DNA of 58,100 nucleotides from Arthrobacter sp. SDTb3-6 (GTDB taxonomy: Bacteria; Actinomycetota; Actinomycetes; Actinomycetales; Micrococcaceae). The translations under genes and the position numbers were made by a program. Position 1 is the first letter of the stretch; every line of letters starts with the position of its first letter. The notes beneath the pieces were generated by a model. The model was not told where the DNA came from and did not search any database. It was given only the letters and a program-made list of their open reading frames with translations. The DNA lies in contig NZ_JAAMFN010000026.1 in NCBI RefSeq assembly GCF_013376095.1, positions 1 through 58,100 of the forward strand, read 5' to 3'. Below, piece by piece: positions 33,243-44,549 of the stretch.

Positions 33243-34334
33243 ATGCTGGACGTGGTGATCATCGGTGCCGGACAGGCGGGCCTTTCCGCCGCCTATTACC
33301 TGGCCCGTCACGGGCTCATTCCGGAGCGCGATTTTGTGGTCCTCGACGCCAACAGCGGTCCCGGCGGGGCCTGGCGCCACCGCTGGCCGTCCCTCACCCT
33401 CGGTGCCGCGCACGCCGTCCACGACCTGCCCGGCATGAAGCTTGGTCCGGCCGATCCCGGTGAACCGGCTTCCGCCGCCGTGGAACGCTACTACGCCCGC
33501 TACGAAAAGACCTTTGAGCTGCCCGTGCACCGGCCCGTCAACGTCCTGGCCGTCCGCCACCAGGACACGGACGACGACGGCGTTCCCGGGACCGTGCCCG
33601 GCGCCCCCCTGACGGTGGAAACCGACCGCGGCCGGTACGTGACGCGCCTGGTCATCAACGCCACGGGCACCTGGGACAAGCCGCACTGGCCGCACTATCC
33701 CGGCCAGGAAACATTCACCGGCCGCCAGCTGCACACCCATGACTTCCAGTCCGCTGCGGACTTTGCCGGGCACCGTGTCCTGGTGGTGGGCGGGGGCACC
33801 TCCGCGGTGCAGTTCCTGCTGCAGCTGTCCGCGGAAGGCGTGGAAACCGCGTGGTCCACGCGCCGCCCGCCGGAATTCACCACCCGCGGGTTCGACCCGG
33901 ACTGGGGCCGGGACGTGGAACGGCGCGTCAACGAGCGCACGGCCGCCGGGCTGCCGCCGCTGAGCGTGGTGGGCGTGACCGGACTGCCATTAACACAGCA
34001 GTACCAAAACGGGATTGCCGCCGGAACACTGGTCTCCCGCGGCCCGTTGCAGCGGCTCACCCCCATGGGCGCCGAGTTTGAAGACGGCTCCGGCTTCCAG
34101 GCCGACACCATACTCTGGGCCACCGGCTTCCGCGCCGCCCTGGACCACCTGGCCCCGCTGAAGCTGCGGGAACCCGGCGGCGGCATCGTCATGGACGGGG
34201 TCAAGGTGGCGCGCGAACCGCGGCTGCTGCTGGTGGGGTACGGCGCCTCGGCCTCGACCCTGGGTGCCAACCGGGCCGGCCGGGCCGCAGCGCTCGCCGC
34301 CCTGGAACGGCTCAGCGTCCCCGCTGCCGCCTGA
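33243..34334 (+). CDS. flavin-dependent monooxygenase-like oxidoreductase
   Basis: The 363-residue protein has two dinucleotide-binding motifs: GAGQAG (FAD) at the N-terminus, and VVGGGTSAVQ (NADPH) at about 180-190. ATGTWDKPHWP and LWATGFRAAL are typical of the YUCCA/flavin monooxygenase group. It may hydroxylate or oxidise a small soft nucleophile; the substrate is unknown. The ATG follows GAGGAGA. It lies 136 bases after tetR on the same strand. Confidence 0.83.
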   Translation: MLDVVIIGAGQAGLSAAYYLARHGLIPERDFVVLDANSGPGGAWRHRWPSLTLGAAHAVHDLPGMKLGPADPGEPASAAVERYYARYEKTFELPVHRPVNVLAVRHQDTDDDGVPGTVPGAPLTVETDRGRYVTRLVINATGTWDKPHWPHYPGQETFTGRQLHTHDFQSAADFAGHRVLVVGGGTSAVQFLLQLSAEGVETAWSTRRPPEFTTRGFDPDWGRDVERRVNERTAAGLPPLSVVGVTGLPLTQQYQNGIAAGTLVSRGPLQRLTPMGAEFEDGSGFQADTILWATGFRAALDHLAPLKLREPGGGIVMDGVKVAREPRLLLVGYGASASTLGANRAGRAAALAALERLSVPAAA

Positions 34335-34439
34335 TGCCCGGCGCCACCTGAGCCCCCGGAGCCACCGCTTCCGGTGCCCGGAAATATACCCGTCCCCGGC
34401 GCGGTTGCCGCAAGGGAGACCACCTGAAAGGCAAAACCC

Positions 34440-35429
34440 ATGACCCTGCCCCTGTCCATCCTTGACCTCGCCCACATTGGCGACGACGGCGTTGCCGCAA
34501 GTTTTTCGGCCTCCGTGGAACTGGCACAAAGGGCCGAGGAATGGGGGTACACGCGGATCTGGTTTGCCGAGCACCACAACATGCCCTCGATCGGCTCCTC
34601 GGCCACCAGCGTGCTGATTGCCCACGTGGCCGCGCACACCAAATCGATCCGCCTCGGCGCCGGCGGGATCATGCTGCCCAACCACTCGCCGCTGCAGATC
34701 GCCGAGCAGTTCGGCACGCTGGAAACCCTGCACCCGGGGCGCATCGACCTGGGCCTGGGGCGCGCACCCGGCAGCGACCAGAACACCATGCGGGCGCTGC
34801 GCCGGGACCCCTCGGCCGCTGACACCTTCCCGCAGGACGTGCAGGAACTCCAGGCGTACTTCGCCGGCCAAACCCGCATCCCCGGCGTGAACGCCTACCC
34901 GGGGAAGGACACCAACGTCCCCCTGTACATCCTCGGGTCCTCACTGTTCGGGGCCAGGCTCGCCGCCGCGCTGGGCCTGCCCTACTCCTTTGCCTCGCAT
35001 TTTGCCCCGCAGGCCCTGGAGGACGCGGTGCGGATCTACCGGCGCGACTTCCAGCCGTCCGCCGCGCTGCCCGAGCCCTACGTCATCGCCGGCGTCAACG
35101 CGATCGTGGCGGACACACAGGAGGAGGCCGACGCCCTGTTCCTCACCGCCAAGCGGCGCCGGGTGGCCTCCATGGTGGGCCGCGGCCAGACCTTCACGGA
35201 CGCGGAAATGGACCTGCTGCTGGACTCCCCGGCGGGCCAACAGGTGCTGAACATGATGCGCTATTCGGCGGTCGGCACCCCCGCCGTGGCCCGCGAGTAC
35301 CTGGAAGGCTTTGCCGCGAAGGCCGGCGCGGACGAGCTCATTGTGGCCACCCAGGTCACCGACCGTGCCGCCTGGATCCGCAGCTTTGAGCTGCTCTCGG
35401 GGGTTATGGAACTGGAGCCGCAGGGGTAG
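34440..35429 (+). CDS. LLM-class flavin-dependent oxidoreductase
   Basis: The 329-residue protein is a luciferase-like monooxygenase (MsnO8/YvbT-type). It contains [47 protein letters not shown] and [24 protein letters not shown]. Such enzymes use reduced FMN and oxygen; the substrate cannot be read from sequence. ATG start at 34440. The VOC gene follows after nine bases. Confidence 0.87.
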   Translation: MTLPLSILDLAHIGDDGVAASFSASVELAQRAEEWGYTRIWFAEHHNMPSIGSSATSVLIAHVAAHTKSIRLGAGGIMLPNHSPLQIAEQFGTLETLHPGRIDLGLGRAPGSDQNTMRALRRDPSAADTFPQDVQELQAYFAGQTRIPGVNAYPGKDTNVPLYILGSSLFGARLAAALGLPYSFASHFAPQALEDAVRIYRRDFQPSAALPEPYVIAGVNAIVADTQEEADALFLTAKRRRVASMVGRGQTFTDAEMDLLLDSPAGQQVLNMMRYSAVGTPAVAREYLEGFAAKAGADELIVATQVTDRAAWIRSFELLSGVMELEPQG

Positions 35430-35438
35430 CCTGCTGGC

Positions 35439-35798
35439 ATGGCAATTGCACGGAATCCCGGGCTGGTCATCGACTGCCCCGACGCGGGCGCCCTGGCGCA
35501 CTTCTATGGTTCACTGCTCGGCTGGCAGGCCACGGTCCAGCCGGAATGGGTGGAGATCCGGCCCGAGGACGGCAGCAACTGCATTTGCTTCCAACAGGTG
35601 GCCGGCTACCGGGCGCCCGCGTGGCCCGGACAGGACCCGCCGCAGCAGATGCACCTGGACCTGGTGGTGGAGGACCTCGACGCCGGCGAGTCCGCGGTGC
35701 TGGGACTGGGCGGCACGAAGGCCGGATTCCAGCCCGGCACCACGTTCCGCGTCTTCCTGGACCCGGCCGGGCACCCGTTCTGCCTGTGCCTCTCCTGA
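35439..35798 (+). CDS. VOC-family (glyoxalase-like) protein
   Basis: The 119-residue protein forms two beta-alpha-beta-beta-beta modules (LVIDCPDAGALAHFYGSLLGW and MHLDLVVEDLDAGESAVLGLGG), ending FRVFLDPAGHPFCLCLS. This is the bleomycin-resistance/dioxygenase superfamily, which holds a metal site or binds a small ligand. The role here is unknown. Its last 193 bases overlap, tail to tail, the end of the FUSC gene on the other strand. Confidence 0.85.
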   Translation: MAIARNPGLVIDCPDAGALAHFYGSLLGWQATVQPEWVEIRPEDGSNCICFQQVAGYRAPAWPGQDPPQQMHLDLVVEDLDAGESAVLGLGGTKAGFQPGTTFRVFLDPAGHPFCLCLS

Positions 35799-37255
35799 AA
35801 CCCCGGTGCCGGCCCGGCTGAGCTGCCGGACTTCAGGTGTCCCCGGTCTGAGAGGGAGATGCTGGCGGCAGCGACCAGCACCCCGACCACCACGCCCACC
35901 AGGGTGTCCGCAACCCGGCTGAACGCCGCATCCGGGCCCAGGTGCGAGCCGAGTCCCGTCATGATCAGCGCCATCGGCGTTATGACAATGGTGGTCAGCG
36001 TGTAACTCTTCAGCACCAGCAGCTCGGCCATCACCTGGAACGCCACCACCAAGCCCACGGACGGCCAGAACCCCAACGCGAAGGACAGCAGGACCATGGC
36101 CACCACCGCGCCGGCCACGTTTCCCAGCAGCCGCTGGATGCTGCGCTGGACCGTGGTGCCGTAGTTCAACCCCTGCAAGGCCGCCACGGCGCCCATCGAG
36201 GCCCACAGCGGATGTTCCAGTCCCAGCCCGACGGCGGCCCAGCCGGACAGTGAAGAGGCGGCGGCCATGCGCAGCGCCTGGCTGCCGCTGGCCCGTGACC
36301 GCAGGCCCGTGCGAGCCTGCGCCAGCAAGCCCTGCAGCGCCGGCATCCAGCCGGAGTCCGGTGCCGGCAGCTTTGGCCCTGCAAGCTCCGGCACGCCCCT
36401 GTTTTTACGCAACATGGCCTCGTGCCGGGACAGGCGCTGCAGTGCGGCAGTCCGCGCAGCACCATGCAGGGCCTCGGCCGCGGAGGTCTCATCCAGCAGC
36501 TGGTTCAGCACCGCCGCCTCGCGCTGCAGGGCGCGCGAACGCCGGCTGCCGGCGCGCAACGGTCCGGCACTGAGGGCCACCGCCTCCCGGGCCCGGCGCA
36601 AGGCGGCGGCTGCGGGGCCCTGGTGGGGACCGGCGTCGGCCGTTCCCAGGCGGACGGCCGCGGCGATGGCCCGGGCCACGGCCAGCCGTGCCGGGCCCAT
36701 CGGCACAACGAGCACGGGTGCCATGGCCACCACCCAGCCCGCCACGGCCCCCACGGCGACGGCGCCCAGCACCTGGGGGACGGTGCCCATCGTGTGAGTA
36801 AATCCGGTCCCGGCCGAGGCGGCAAAGACCAGGATCACGGCGCCGGGGCCGGTGATGCCACAGGCGGAGAACAGGTGCGCCGCGGCGCCGGCGATGAGGG
36901 ACAGCACGGCGATCTGGAGCCAGATCGGCACGCCCGCCCCGCCCAGGACTGCGCCCGCCCCCGCCGCCAGGAGGAGGGCGGCCGCGACCAGGACCAGGAC
37001 GCGTGCCAGGCGCGGGTACGGCTGGTACCGCCCAAAGGCGGAGCAGAGCGCGCCCAGGGACGCCATGCCCGCCAGCTGTTCGTGTCCCATCAGCCCGCCG
37101 CCCACGAGCACCAGGGAGGCGGCGACGCCGACCTTGATGGCCGGGGCGAAGATGGCGTCGGCCGGGCGGACGGCAAACGATGCCCGCCAGGTGGCCGGGG
37201 CAAGGGAATGGGCCAGGGCGGCGCGGGAGTGGCGGACACGGGTCAGGGCGGACAT
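35606..37255 (-). CDS. FUSC-family membrane transporter, C-terminus runs into VOC gene
   Basis: The protein (549 residues) has two clusters of about five to six hydrophobic helices (about 40-205 and 335-465) around a helical cytoplasmic domain, as in FUSC/aromatic acid exporter-type proteins. The fold appears to end near SISLSDRGH (about 470). The remaining roughly 75 residues are low-homology and overlap the VOC gene in antisense. A lost stop or a frameshift near residue 470 is the simplest explanation. It is divergent from a MarR gene with an operator palindrome 18 bases before its ATG. A role in exporting a toxic organic acid is plausible. Confidence 0.8.
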   Translation of the reverse strand: MSALTRVRHSRAALAHSLAPATWRASFAVRPADAIFAPAIKVGVAASLVLVGGGLMGHEQLAGMASLGALCSAFGRYQPYPRLARVLVLVAAALLLAAGAGAVLGGAGVPIWLQIAVLSLIAGAAAHLFSACGITGPGAVILVFAASAGTGFTHTMGTVPQVLGAVAVGAVAGWVVAMAPVLVVPMGPARLAVARAIAAAVRLGTADAGPHQGPAAAALRRAREAVALSAGPLRAGSRRSRALQREAAVLNQLLDETSAAEALHGAARTAALQRLSRHEAMLRKNRGVPELAGPKLPAPDSGWMPALQGLLAQARTGLRSRASGSQALRMAAASSLSGWAAVGLGLEHPLWASMGAVAALQGLNYGTTVQRSIQRLLGNVAGAVVAMVLLSFALGFWPSVGLVVAFQVMAELLVLKSYTLTTIVITPMALIMTGLGSHLGPDAAFSRVADTLVGVVVGVLVAAASISLSDRGHLKSGSSAGPAPGFQERHRQNGCPAGSRKTRNVVPGWNPAFVPPSPSTADSPASRSSTTRSRCICCGGSCPGHAGAR

Positions 37256-37272
37256 GGTTCCATGCTACAAGA

Positions 37273-37290
37273 TATTTTACTAGTAAAATA
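37273..37290. promoter_or_regulatory. candidate MarR operator, 18-bp perfect palindrome
   Basis: TATTTTACTAGTAAAATA is exactly self-complementary. It is AT-rich in a GC-rich window and lies in the 73-bp gap between the divergent FUSC and marR genes. The right half contains the TAGTAAAAT often seen in MarR sites. It would block both promoters. Confidence 0.75.
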
Positions 37291-37328
37291 GATGTGAACT
37301 GTGTGAGCATCCTCTCTAGACTGGGGGA

Positions 37329-37832
37329 ATGGAAACGAATGCGGCAGGCGACTTTGTGGACCGTGCGCGCGCCGGGTGGGAAAGGTCGCGCCCGGGGCTG
37401 GACGTCTCCAGCATCGAGGTCATGGGGCGCATCTCCCGCATCGGCGCCCAGGCCTCGCACCGGGTGGAACGCGGCCTTGCCGCCGCTGCGGTTTCGCGGG
37501 CCGAGTTCGACGTCCTGTGCGCCCTTGCGCGCAGCGAACGGCCCCTGCGGGCGAGCGAGGTGACGGCGGCAACGATGCTCAGCGGCGCCTCAACCACCAA
37601 AAACGTGGACCGGCTGGCCCGGCGCGGGCTCGTGGAGCGGCTGCCGTGGGAACGCGACGGGCGGGTTGTCCTCATGCAATTGACGGCGCTCGGAACCGAA
37701 CTGGTGGACCGCGAATTTCCGCATCTGCTTGACCTGGACAGGGAAGCGCTGGCAGGGCTCGACGCAGGGGAGCGGGAACTGCTGGCAGCCCTGCTGCGGA
37801 AGGTGTCCGCGAAGATGGAGCCGGCGGGCTAG
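37329..37832 (+). CDS. MarR-family regulator
   Basis: The 167-residue protein has the MarR winged helix: [65 protein letters not shown], about 55-120. Dimerisation helices flank it. It is divergent from the FUSC transporter and most likely represses it together with itself through the palindrome at 37273-37290. ATG start at 37329. Confidence 0.88.
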   Translation: METNAAGDFVDRARAGWERSRPGLDVSSIEVMGRISRIGAQASHRVERGLAAAAVSRAEFDVLCALARSERPLRASEVTAATMLSGASTTKNVDRLARRGLVERLPWERDGRVVLMQLTALGTELVDREFPHLLDLDREALAGLDAGERELLAALLRKVSAKMEPAG

Positions 37833-37879
37833 GCCTGTGCGCGCCGCCACTCGACGGTTTCGCCGGCGCCTGCGCCCGG

Positions 37880-37939
37880 GGCGTGCCATGCAGGCGGCGG
37901 CGTGTGTAATTTCACCCGCCCCCGCCGGGATGGCACGCC
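37880..37939. terminator. hairpin between marR and thiE
   Basis: GGCGTGCCAT (37880-37889) pairs with ATGGCACGCC (37930-37939). GC-rich segments inside can extend the stem. It lies between two convergent genes and is probably a two-way terminator. Confidence 0.6.
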
Positions 37940-37961
37940 GTCGGTGTGGCCAGGGGAAGGG

Positions 37962-38642
37962 CTACCCCAGCGCGGGCAGCCGGGAGAGCAGTTCTTGGGC
38001 GGCCGCTGTCGGATCGTCGGCGTCCGTGACGGCGCGGACCACCACAATCCGGGAGGCGCCGGCCGCCACCACGGCGTCCACATTTGTCAGGTCCACGCCG
38101 CCGATGGCAAACCACGGCTTGGCGGTCCCCAGCGAGGCGGCGTGCTCCACCAGTCCCAGCCCGACGGCGGACCGGCCCGGCTTGGTGGGCGTGGCCCACA
38201 GCGGCCCGACGCAGAAGTAGCCGGCCTCGGGATTCGCTGCGGCGGCCGTGGCCTGGGCGGGGTCGTGGCTGGAGAGCCCGATGGCCACGGAGGGCCCCAC
38301 CAGGGAGCGCGCGGCAGGCAGGGGCAGGTCCTTTTGGCCCACATGGAACACCGGCGCCCCGGACAGCCGCGCGATGTCGGCGCGGTCGTTCACGGCCCAC
38401 AGCCTGCCACATTCCTCCGCCACACCGCGCAGCACGGCGAGCAGTTCCAGCTCCTCGGCAGCCTCGAGCGACTTGTCGCGCAGCTGGATGATGTCCACCC
38501 CGCCGGCGTAGGCGGCACGCAGGAATTCCGCAAAGTCGCCGCGTTCCCGGCGGGAATCGGTGCACACGTACAGGCGTGCGTCGGCGATCGGGGGAGCGGG
38601 GGCTGGGGGCGTGGCGTCATGGATGGCGGAAGGCAGGCTCAT
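37962..38642 (-). CDS. thiE: thiamine-phosphate synthase
   Basis: ThiE joins HMP-pyrophosphate and thiazole phosphate into thiamine monophosphate. The 226-residue TIM barrel shows [55 protein letters not shown] and WFAIGGVD. Note the His-Val-Gly-Gln in place of the usual HLGQ. It is divergent from the thiO operon; the riboswitch reads only toward thiO. No thiC or thiD is in the window. Confidence 0.93.
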   Translation of the reverse strand: MSLPSAIHDATPPAPAPPIADARLYVCTDSRRERGDFAEFLRAAYAGGVDIIQLRDKSLEAAEELELLAVLRGVAEECGRLWAVNDRADIARLSGAPVFHVGQKDLPLPAARSLVGPSVAIGLSSHDPAQATAAAANPEAGYFCVGPLWATPTKPGRSAVGLGLVEHAASLGTAKPWFAIGGVDLTNVDAVVAAGASRIVVVRAVTDADDPTAAAQELLSRLPALG

Positions 38643-38662
38643 GTCTCATAGACTAGTTCAGT

Positions 38663-38768
38663 ACCGCGGGAGCCGGGCAAGCCGGCTGAGAGGGCACACA
38701 CCTGTGCCGACCGAAAGGCGCCCACGGGCGCGGAACCTGATCCGGCCCATACCGGCGTAGGGAAGGAG
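38663..38768 (+). ncRNA. TPP riboswitch (THI element)
   Basis: The conserved core is all present: GGGAGCC, GCTGAGAGG (CTGAGA at 38686-38691), GACC, GAACCTGAT (38733-38741) and ATACCGGCGTAGGGA near the end. The final helix runs into GGAAGGAG (38761-38768), which is also the ribosome binding site of thiO. Ligand binding should therefore hide the ribosome binding site, i.e. translational control. No separate terminator stem is obvious before the ATG at 38777. Confidence 0.95.
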
Positions 38769-38776
38769 TCACAGCC

Positions 38777-41165
<2,389 letters not shown>

Positions 41166-41188
41166 AACAAAAACTGAAGGAGCCTGCC

Positions 41189-41845
41189 ATGGCTGCGAAC
41201 GATGTTTTGACCAGGGACCAGATTGACGCGGAGCTGGCGGTGCTGCCGGACTGGAGGTTCCGCCTGGGCGGGCTGGCGGCGGCGCTGAAGTGCCCGTCGT
41301 CGGCAGTGGCACTCGAGCTCTTTGCCGCCATTGGCGCCCTGGCCCAGGAAGCCAACCACCACCCCGATGTGGACTGGCGCTATGACACCTTGTTCGTGGT
41401 GCTGACCTCGCACGACGCCGGTTCCAAGGTGACGGTGCGGGACGCGTCCCTGGCAAAGGCCATCTCGGCGGCGGCGCGGCAGGCCGGGGCCGTGGCGCAT
41501 CCGGAGCTGCTGCGGCGCGTTGAAATTGCCATGGACACTGCCGACTTTGCGGCCGTGGCGCCCGTGTGGGCGTCCGCCCTGGGATTCAAGGAGGGGGAGC
41601 CGGACGACCTCCGGGACCCGTCGGGCCGGCTGCCCACGCTGTGGTTCCAGCAGACCGAAACGCCCAACCCCAACCGCTTCCACCTCGACATCCATGTGCC
41701 GGCCAGCGAGGCGCAGGGCGTGCTTGCGGCCGTGGAGGCGGCAGGCGCCACACTGGACCATGCCAACGCGCCCGCCTTTGTCATCGCCACCGACGCGCAG
41801 GGCAACCGGCTGTGCATCTGCACGGAAGAAGGCCGGGACGCCTGA
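41189..41845 (+). CDS. pterin-4a-carbinolamine dehydratase fused to VOC domain
   Basis: Residues 1-95 match 4a-hydroxytetrahydrobiopterin dehydratase (LPDWRFRLGGL..., then the active-site EANHHPDVDWRYDTLFVVLTSHDAGSKVT). Residues 105-217 form a glyoxalase/VOC-type domain (VEIAMDTADFAAVAPVWASALGF ... FHLDIHVPASEAQGV). I infer a fused protein acting on pterins, or one where the VOC part binds a small ligand. GGAG precedes the ATG, 23 bases after thiG on the same strand. Confidence 0.83.
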   Translation: MAANDVLTRDQIDAELAVLPDWRFRLGGLAAALKCPSSAVALELFAAIGALAQEANHHPDVDWRYDTLFVVLTSHDAGSKVTVRDASLAKAISAAARQAGAVAHPELLRRVEIAMDTADFAAVAPVWASALGFKEGEPDDLRDPSGRLPTLWFQQTETPNPNRFHLDIHVPASEAQGVLAAVEAAGATLDHANAPAFVIATDAQGNRLCICTEEGRDA

Positions 41846-41891
41846 CCCGCCTGCGGGCCGGCGCCGGACGCCGGCCTGCGTGGAGCTGCCG

Positions 41892-42197
41892 CTAGTGCAT
41901 GGCCAGGATCTGGTTGGCCCGTTCCAGCTGGCGGGCATGGCGGGTGCGGCCCACGAAGCCGGCCACGGCCCAGGCCACCGCGCCGCCCACGGCCATGGAC
42001 AGGATCCACGGAATCCACGCGGTGGCGGCGGAGTTGCCCAGGCCCACGGCCATGGTGACCATCCAGATGACCTCTGCCGCAACCACGGCGGCCCCGGCCG
42101 GAAGCAGCGCCCCGAAAGTGGCACGGTACTTATCCACGCCCCAGGCGATGGCGCCAAAGCCGCCTGCCGTCAGGGCAATAATGACCAGTGCAACCAT
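41892..42197 (-). CDS. small membrane protein of unknown function
   Basis: The 101-residue protein has three hydrophobic helices (about 2-21, 28-52 and 60-85) and a basic tail. I do not recognise the family. It starts with ATG at 42197, about 68 bases after the DUF3107 gene on the same strand, so the two may be co-transcribed. Confidence 0.7.
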   Translation of the reverse strand: MVALVIIALTAGGFGAIAWGVDKYRATFGALLPAGAAVVAAEVIWMVTMAVGLGNSAATAWIPWILSMAVGGAVAWAVAGFVGRTRHARQLERANQILAMH

Positions 42198-42265
42198 GAT
42201 GCTTCCTCGTTCCCGGTGGCCGTCAGCGGTGCGACGGCGGTGTCAGTTGTGCGGGGCCCGGCCGG

Positions 42266-42490
42266 CTACAGTGCGCCGAAACCCACCCGGCGGGCCTCTT
42301 CGGCGCCAACCTCGACGTAGCCCAGGGCGTTGCCGGGCACAATGACGATGCGGCCCTTTTCATCCTTCAGGCGCAGCTCGGTTCCCTTGGCCAGGGCTTC
42401 GGAGACCTGTGCGGCGACCTCGTCCGCGGACTGCTCGGAGTCAAAGACGATCTCACGGGCGATGTTTTGGATGCCGATCTTGATTTCCAC
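42266..42490 (-). CDS. DUF3107 protein
   Basis: The 74-residue protein (MEIKIGIQNIAREIVFDSEQ and onward) is a member of DUF3107, a small conserved actinobacterial family found next to a TetR gene (compare Rv3208A). Its function is unknown. GTG at 42490 with GAGGAG upstream is preferred over a longer ATG start. It follows tetR by about 48 bases on the same strand. Confidence 0.9.
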   Translation of the reverse strand: MEIKIGIQNIAREIVFDSEQSADEVAAQVSEALAKGTELRLKDEKGRIVIVPGNALGYVEVGAEEARRVGFGAL

Positions 42491-42538
42491 AGGTGTCTCC
42501 TCGATGCATGCGTGCAAAAAATATACGTACGGCCAACT

Positions 42539-43192
42539 CTATGCGGCGGGGCCCTGTGGTTCCTTCGGGAACCGGCTAATTCCGCGCCAAGCTAAACGGT
42601 ACACAAGATCGCTGGCCACCTCGAGGTCCAGGTCCCCGTTTGCCTCCAGCCAATAGCGGGCGCTGACCTGGGCCATGCCGGCCAGGGCGCGGCCCAGCAG
42701 AATGGCCTCCAGCTGACCCAGCAGGGTGTCTTCGGCGATGACGGCGGCCAGCGCGTCTGCCAGCTCGGCATTGAACTGCTCCAGCCGCAGGGCCACGTCG
42801 TGGTCGTTGACCAGGTCTGATTCAAAGATCAGCCGGTAGGCCTGGTCGTCGTTGGCCACAAACTGGAAGTAGGCTTTCATGGTGGCCTGGACGCGCAGCT
42901 TGTTGTCCGTGGTGGAATTCAAGGCCTCCAACAGCATCTGCTTCAGCGTGGCCAGGTGGTTTTCCAGCAGCGCCACATACAGCTCACGCTTGCTGGGGAA
43001 GTGCTGGTAAAGCACCGGCTTGCTGACCTTTGCCGCCTCGGCAATCTCGTCCATGGCAGCGCCGTGGTAACCGTTGTTCACAAACACTTCAAGGGCCGCT
43101 TGCAGCAGTTGCGCTCGACGTTCGTCGCGGGGCAGCCGGGCGAGGTGGACACGCCGCGGAGCCCCTTCCCCTGCGCGGGCTTCGGTTGTCAT
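42539..43192 (-). CDS. TetR-family regulator (Rv3208-like)
   Basis: The 217-residue protein has an N-terminal TetR helix-turn-helix (RRAQLLQAALEVFVNNGYHGAAMDEIAEAAKVSKPVLYQHFPSKRELYVALLENH, about 25-79) and a helical ligand domain. Its conserved pairing with DUF3107 and a divergent moeB gene suggests local autoregulation. The ligand is unknown. Confidence 0.9.
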   Translation of the reverse strand: MTTEARAGEGAPRRVHLARLPRDERRAQLLQAALEVFVNNGYHGAAMDEIAEAAKVSKPVLYQHFPSKRELYVALLENHLATLKQMLLEALNSTTDNKLRVQATMKAYFQFVANDDQAYRLIFESDLVNDHDVALRLEQFNAELADALAAVIAEDTLLGQLEAILLGRALAGMAQVSARYWLEANGDLDLEVASDLVYRLAWRGISRFPKEPQGPAA

Positions 43193-43253
43193 GGTGCGTC
43201 CCTTTCTTCAAGCCCCGGCCATTGGTGCTGCATGACTGCGGCTACGGCCATTG

Positions 43254-43265
43254 TACCGGCCGGTA
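43254..43265. promoter_or_regulatory. candidate operator in tetR/moeB divergent gap
   Basis: TACCGGCCGGTA is a perfect 12-bp palindrome in the 112-bp gap between the tetR and moeB genes. Its central position suits a site bound by the adjacent TetR. The short length means it could be chance in GC-rich DNA. Confidence 0.45.
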
Positions 43266-43304
43266 ATAGCCCACATGGCACCGTTCGGGACTAAATTGTT
43301 AACC

Positions 43305-44504
43305 ATGGTTTCCCTGATCACTGCCCCCAATGCCCAGCGCCAGCAGCCGTTGCCACCGTTGGTGGAGCCGGGCCCGCCGATGGACGCCGAGGAACTGGAA
43401 CGGTATTCCCGCCATGCCCTCATCCCCGAGATCGGGCTGGAGGGCCAGCGGCGGCTGCGCAACGCCAAGGTGCTGGTCATTGGCGCGGGCGGGCTGGGTT
43501 CCCCGGCCCTGCTTTACCTGGCGGCCGCGGGCGTGGGCACCCTGGGCGTCATCGACGACGACACCGTGGAACTGAGCAACCTCCAGCGGCAGGTCATCCA
43601 CGGGGTCGCGGACATCGGCCGCACGAAGCTGGAGTCTGCCCGGGATTCCATCGCGGCCATCAACCCCGGCGTCAAGGTGGTGCTGCACCAGCTCCGCCTC
43701 GACTCCTCCAATGCCCTGGACCTGTTCAGCGGCTATGACGTGATCCTGGACGGCGCGGACAACTTCTCCACCCGCTACCTGGTCAACGATGCGGCCGCCA
43801 TGCTCGGCAAGCCCTATGTGTGGGGCTCCATCCTGCGCTTCGACGGCCAGGTCAGCGTCTTTTGGGACAAATACGGCCCCAACTACCGCGACCTCTACCC
43901 CGAACCGCCCGCCCCCGGCACCGTCCCGTCCTGCGCCGAGGGCGGCGTCTTCGGCATGCTGTGTGCGTCCATCGGGGCCATGATGGTCACCGAGGCGGTC
44001 AAGCTCATCACGGGGATCGGGCAGACCCTGCTGGGCCGGCTGCTGATCTTTGACGCGCTGTCCTCGCGCTGGCGCGAGATCCGCATTGCCAAGGACCCGG
44101 ATGCGGCGCCCATCACCGGGCTGATCGACTACGACTTCTTCTGCGGCATCCTCCCGCCCGCCGATCCCGCGCACGACGCCGGACTCATCACCGTGACCCA
44201 GCTCGCCGCCCGGCTGGCGAACCGGGAGCGCGGCGCGGAGGACTTTGTGCTCGTGGACGTACGTGAACCGGTGGAATTTGAAATCTCCCGGATCCCCGGC
44301 TCCGTGCTCATCCCGGTGGGCGGCATCAAGGACGGCACCGCGCTGGCGCAGATTCCGCGGAACGTGCCGCTGGTGCTCCACTGCAAGTCGGGGGCCCGCT
44401 CGGCCCAGGCGTTGGCGAGCCTGAAGGCGGCGGGCTATGGCGACGTCGTGCACCTTGAGGGCGGGATCGACGCCTGGAACCGTGGCATGGGCCACGGGGC
44501 GTAA
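43305..44504 (+). CDS. moeB: MoeB/ThiF-type adenylyltransferase with rhodanese domain
   Basis: The 399-residue E1-like enzyme adenylates the C-terminal Gly of a sulfur-carrier protein and can transfer sulfur. The ATP-binding GAGGLGSP is at about 60-67, with YSRHALIPEIGLEGQRRL before it and SCAEGGVFG after, which holds a conserved Cys. The zinc CXXC pairs of E. coli MoeB are absent. The C-terminal rhodanese domain (about 300-399) has the sulfur-carrying Cys in LVLHCKSGARSAQA. It could serve MoaD and also ThiS. The start at 43305 is favoured; no clear ribosome binding site is seen. Confidence 0.88.
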   Translation: MVSLITAPNAQRQQPLPPLVEPGPPMDAEELERYSRHALIPEIGLEGQRRLRNAKVLVIGAGGLGSPALLYLAAAGVGTLGVIDDDTVELSNLQRQVIHGVADIGRTKLESARDSIAAINPGVKVVLHQLRLDSSNALDLFSGYDVILDGADNFSTRYLVNDAAAMLGKPYVWGSILRFDGQVSVFWDKYGPNYRDLYPEPPAPGTVPSCAEGGVFGMLCASIGAMMVTEAVKLITGIGQTLLGRLLIFDALSSRWREIRIAKDPDAAPITGLIDYDFFCGILPPADPAHDAGLITVTQLAARLANRERGAEDFVLVDVREPVEFEISRIPGSVLIPVGGIKDGTALAQIPRNVPLVLHCKSGARSAQALASLKAAGYGDVVHLEGGIDAWNRGMGHGA

Positions 44505-44549
44505 TTCAGCCGCTGCGGCGCCGGTGCCGGCCTGCCCGGGAGGGCTGGT

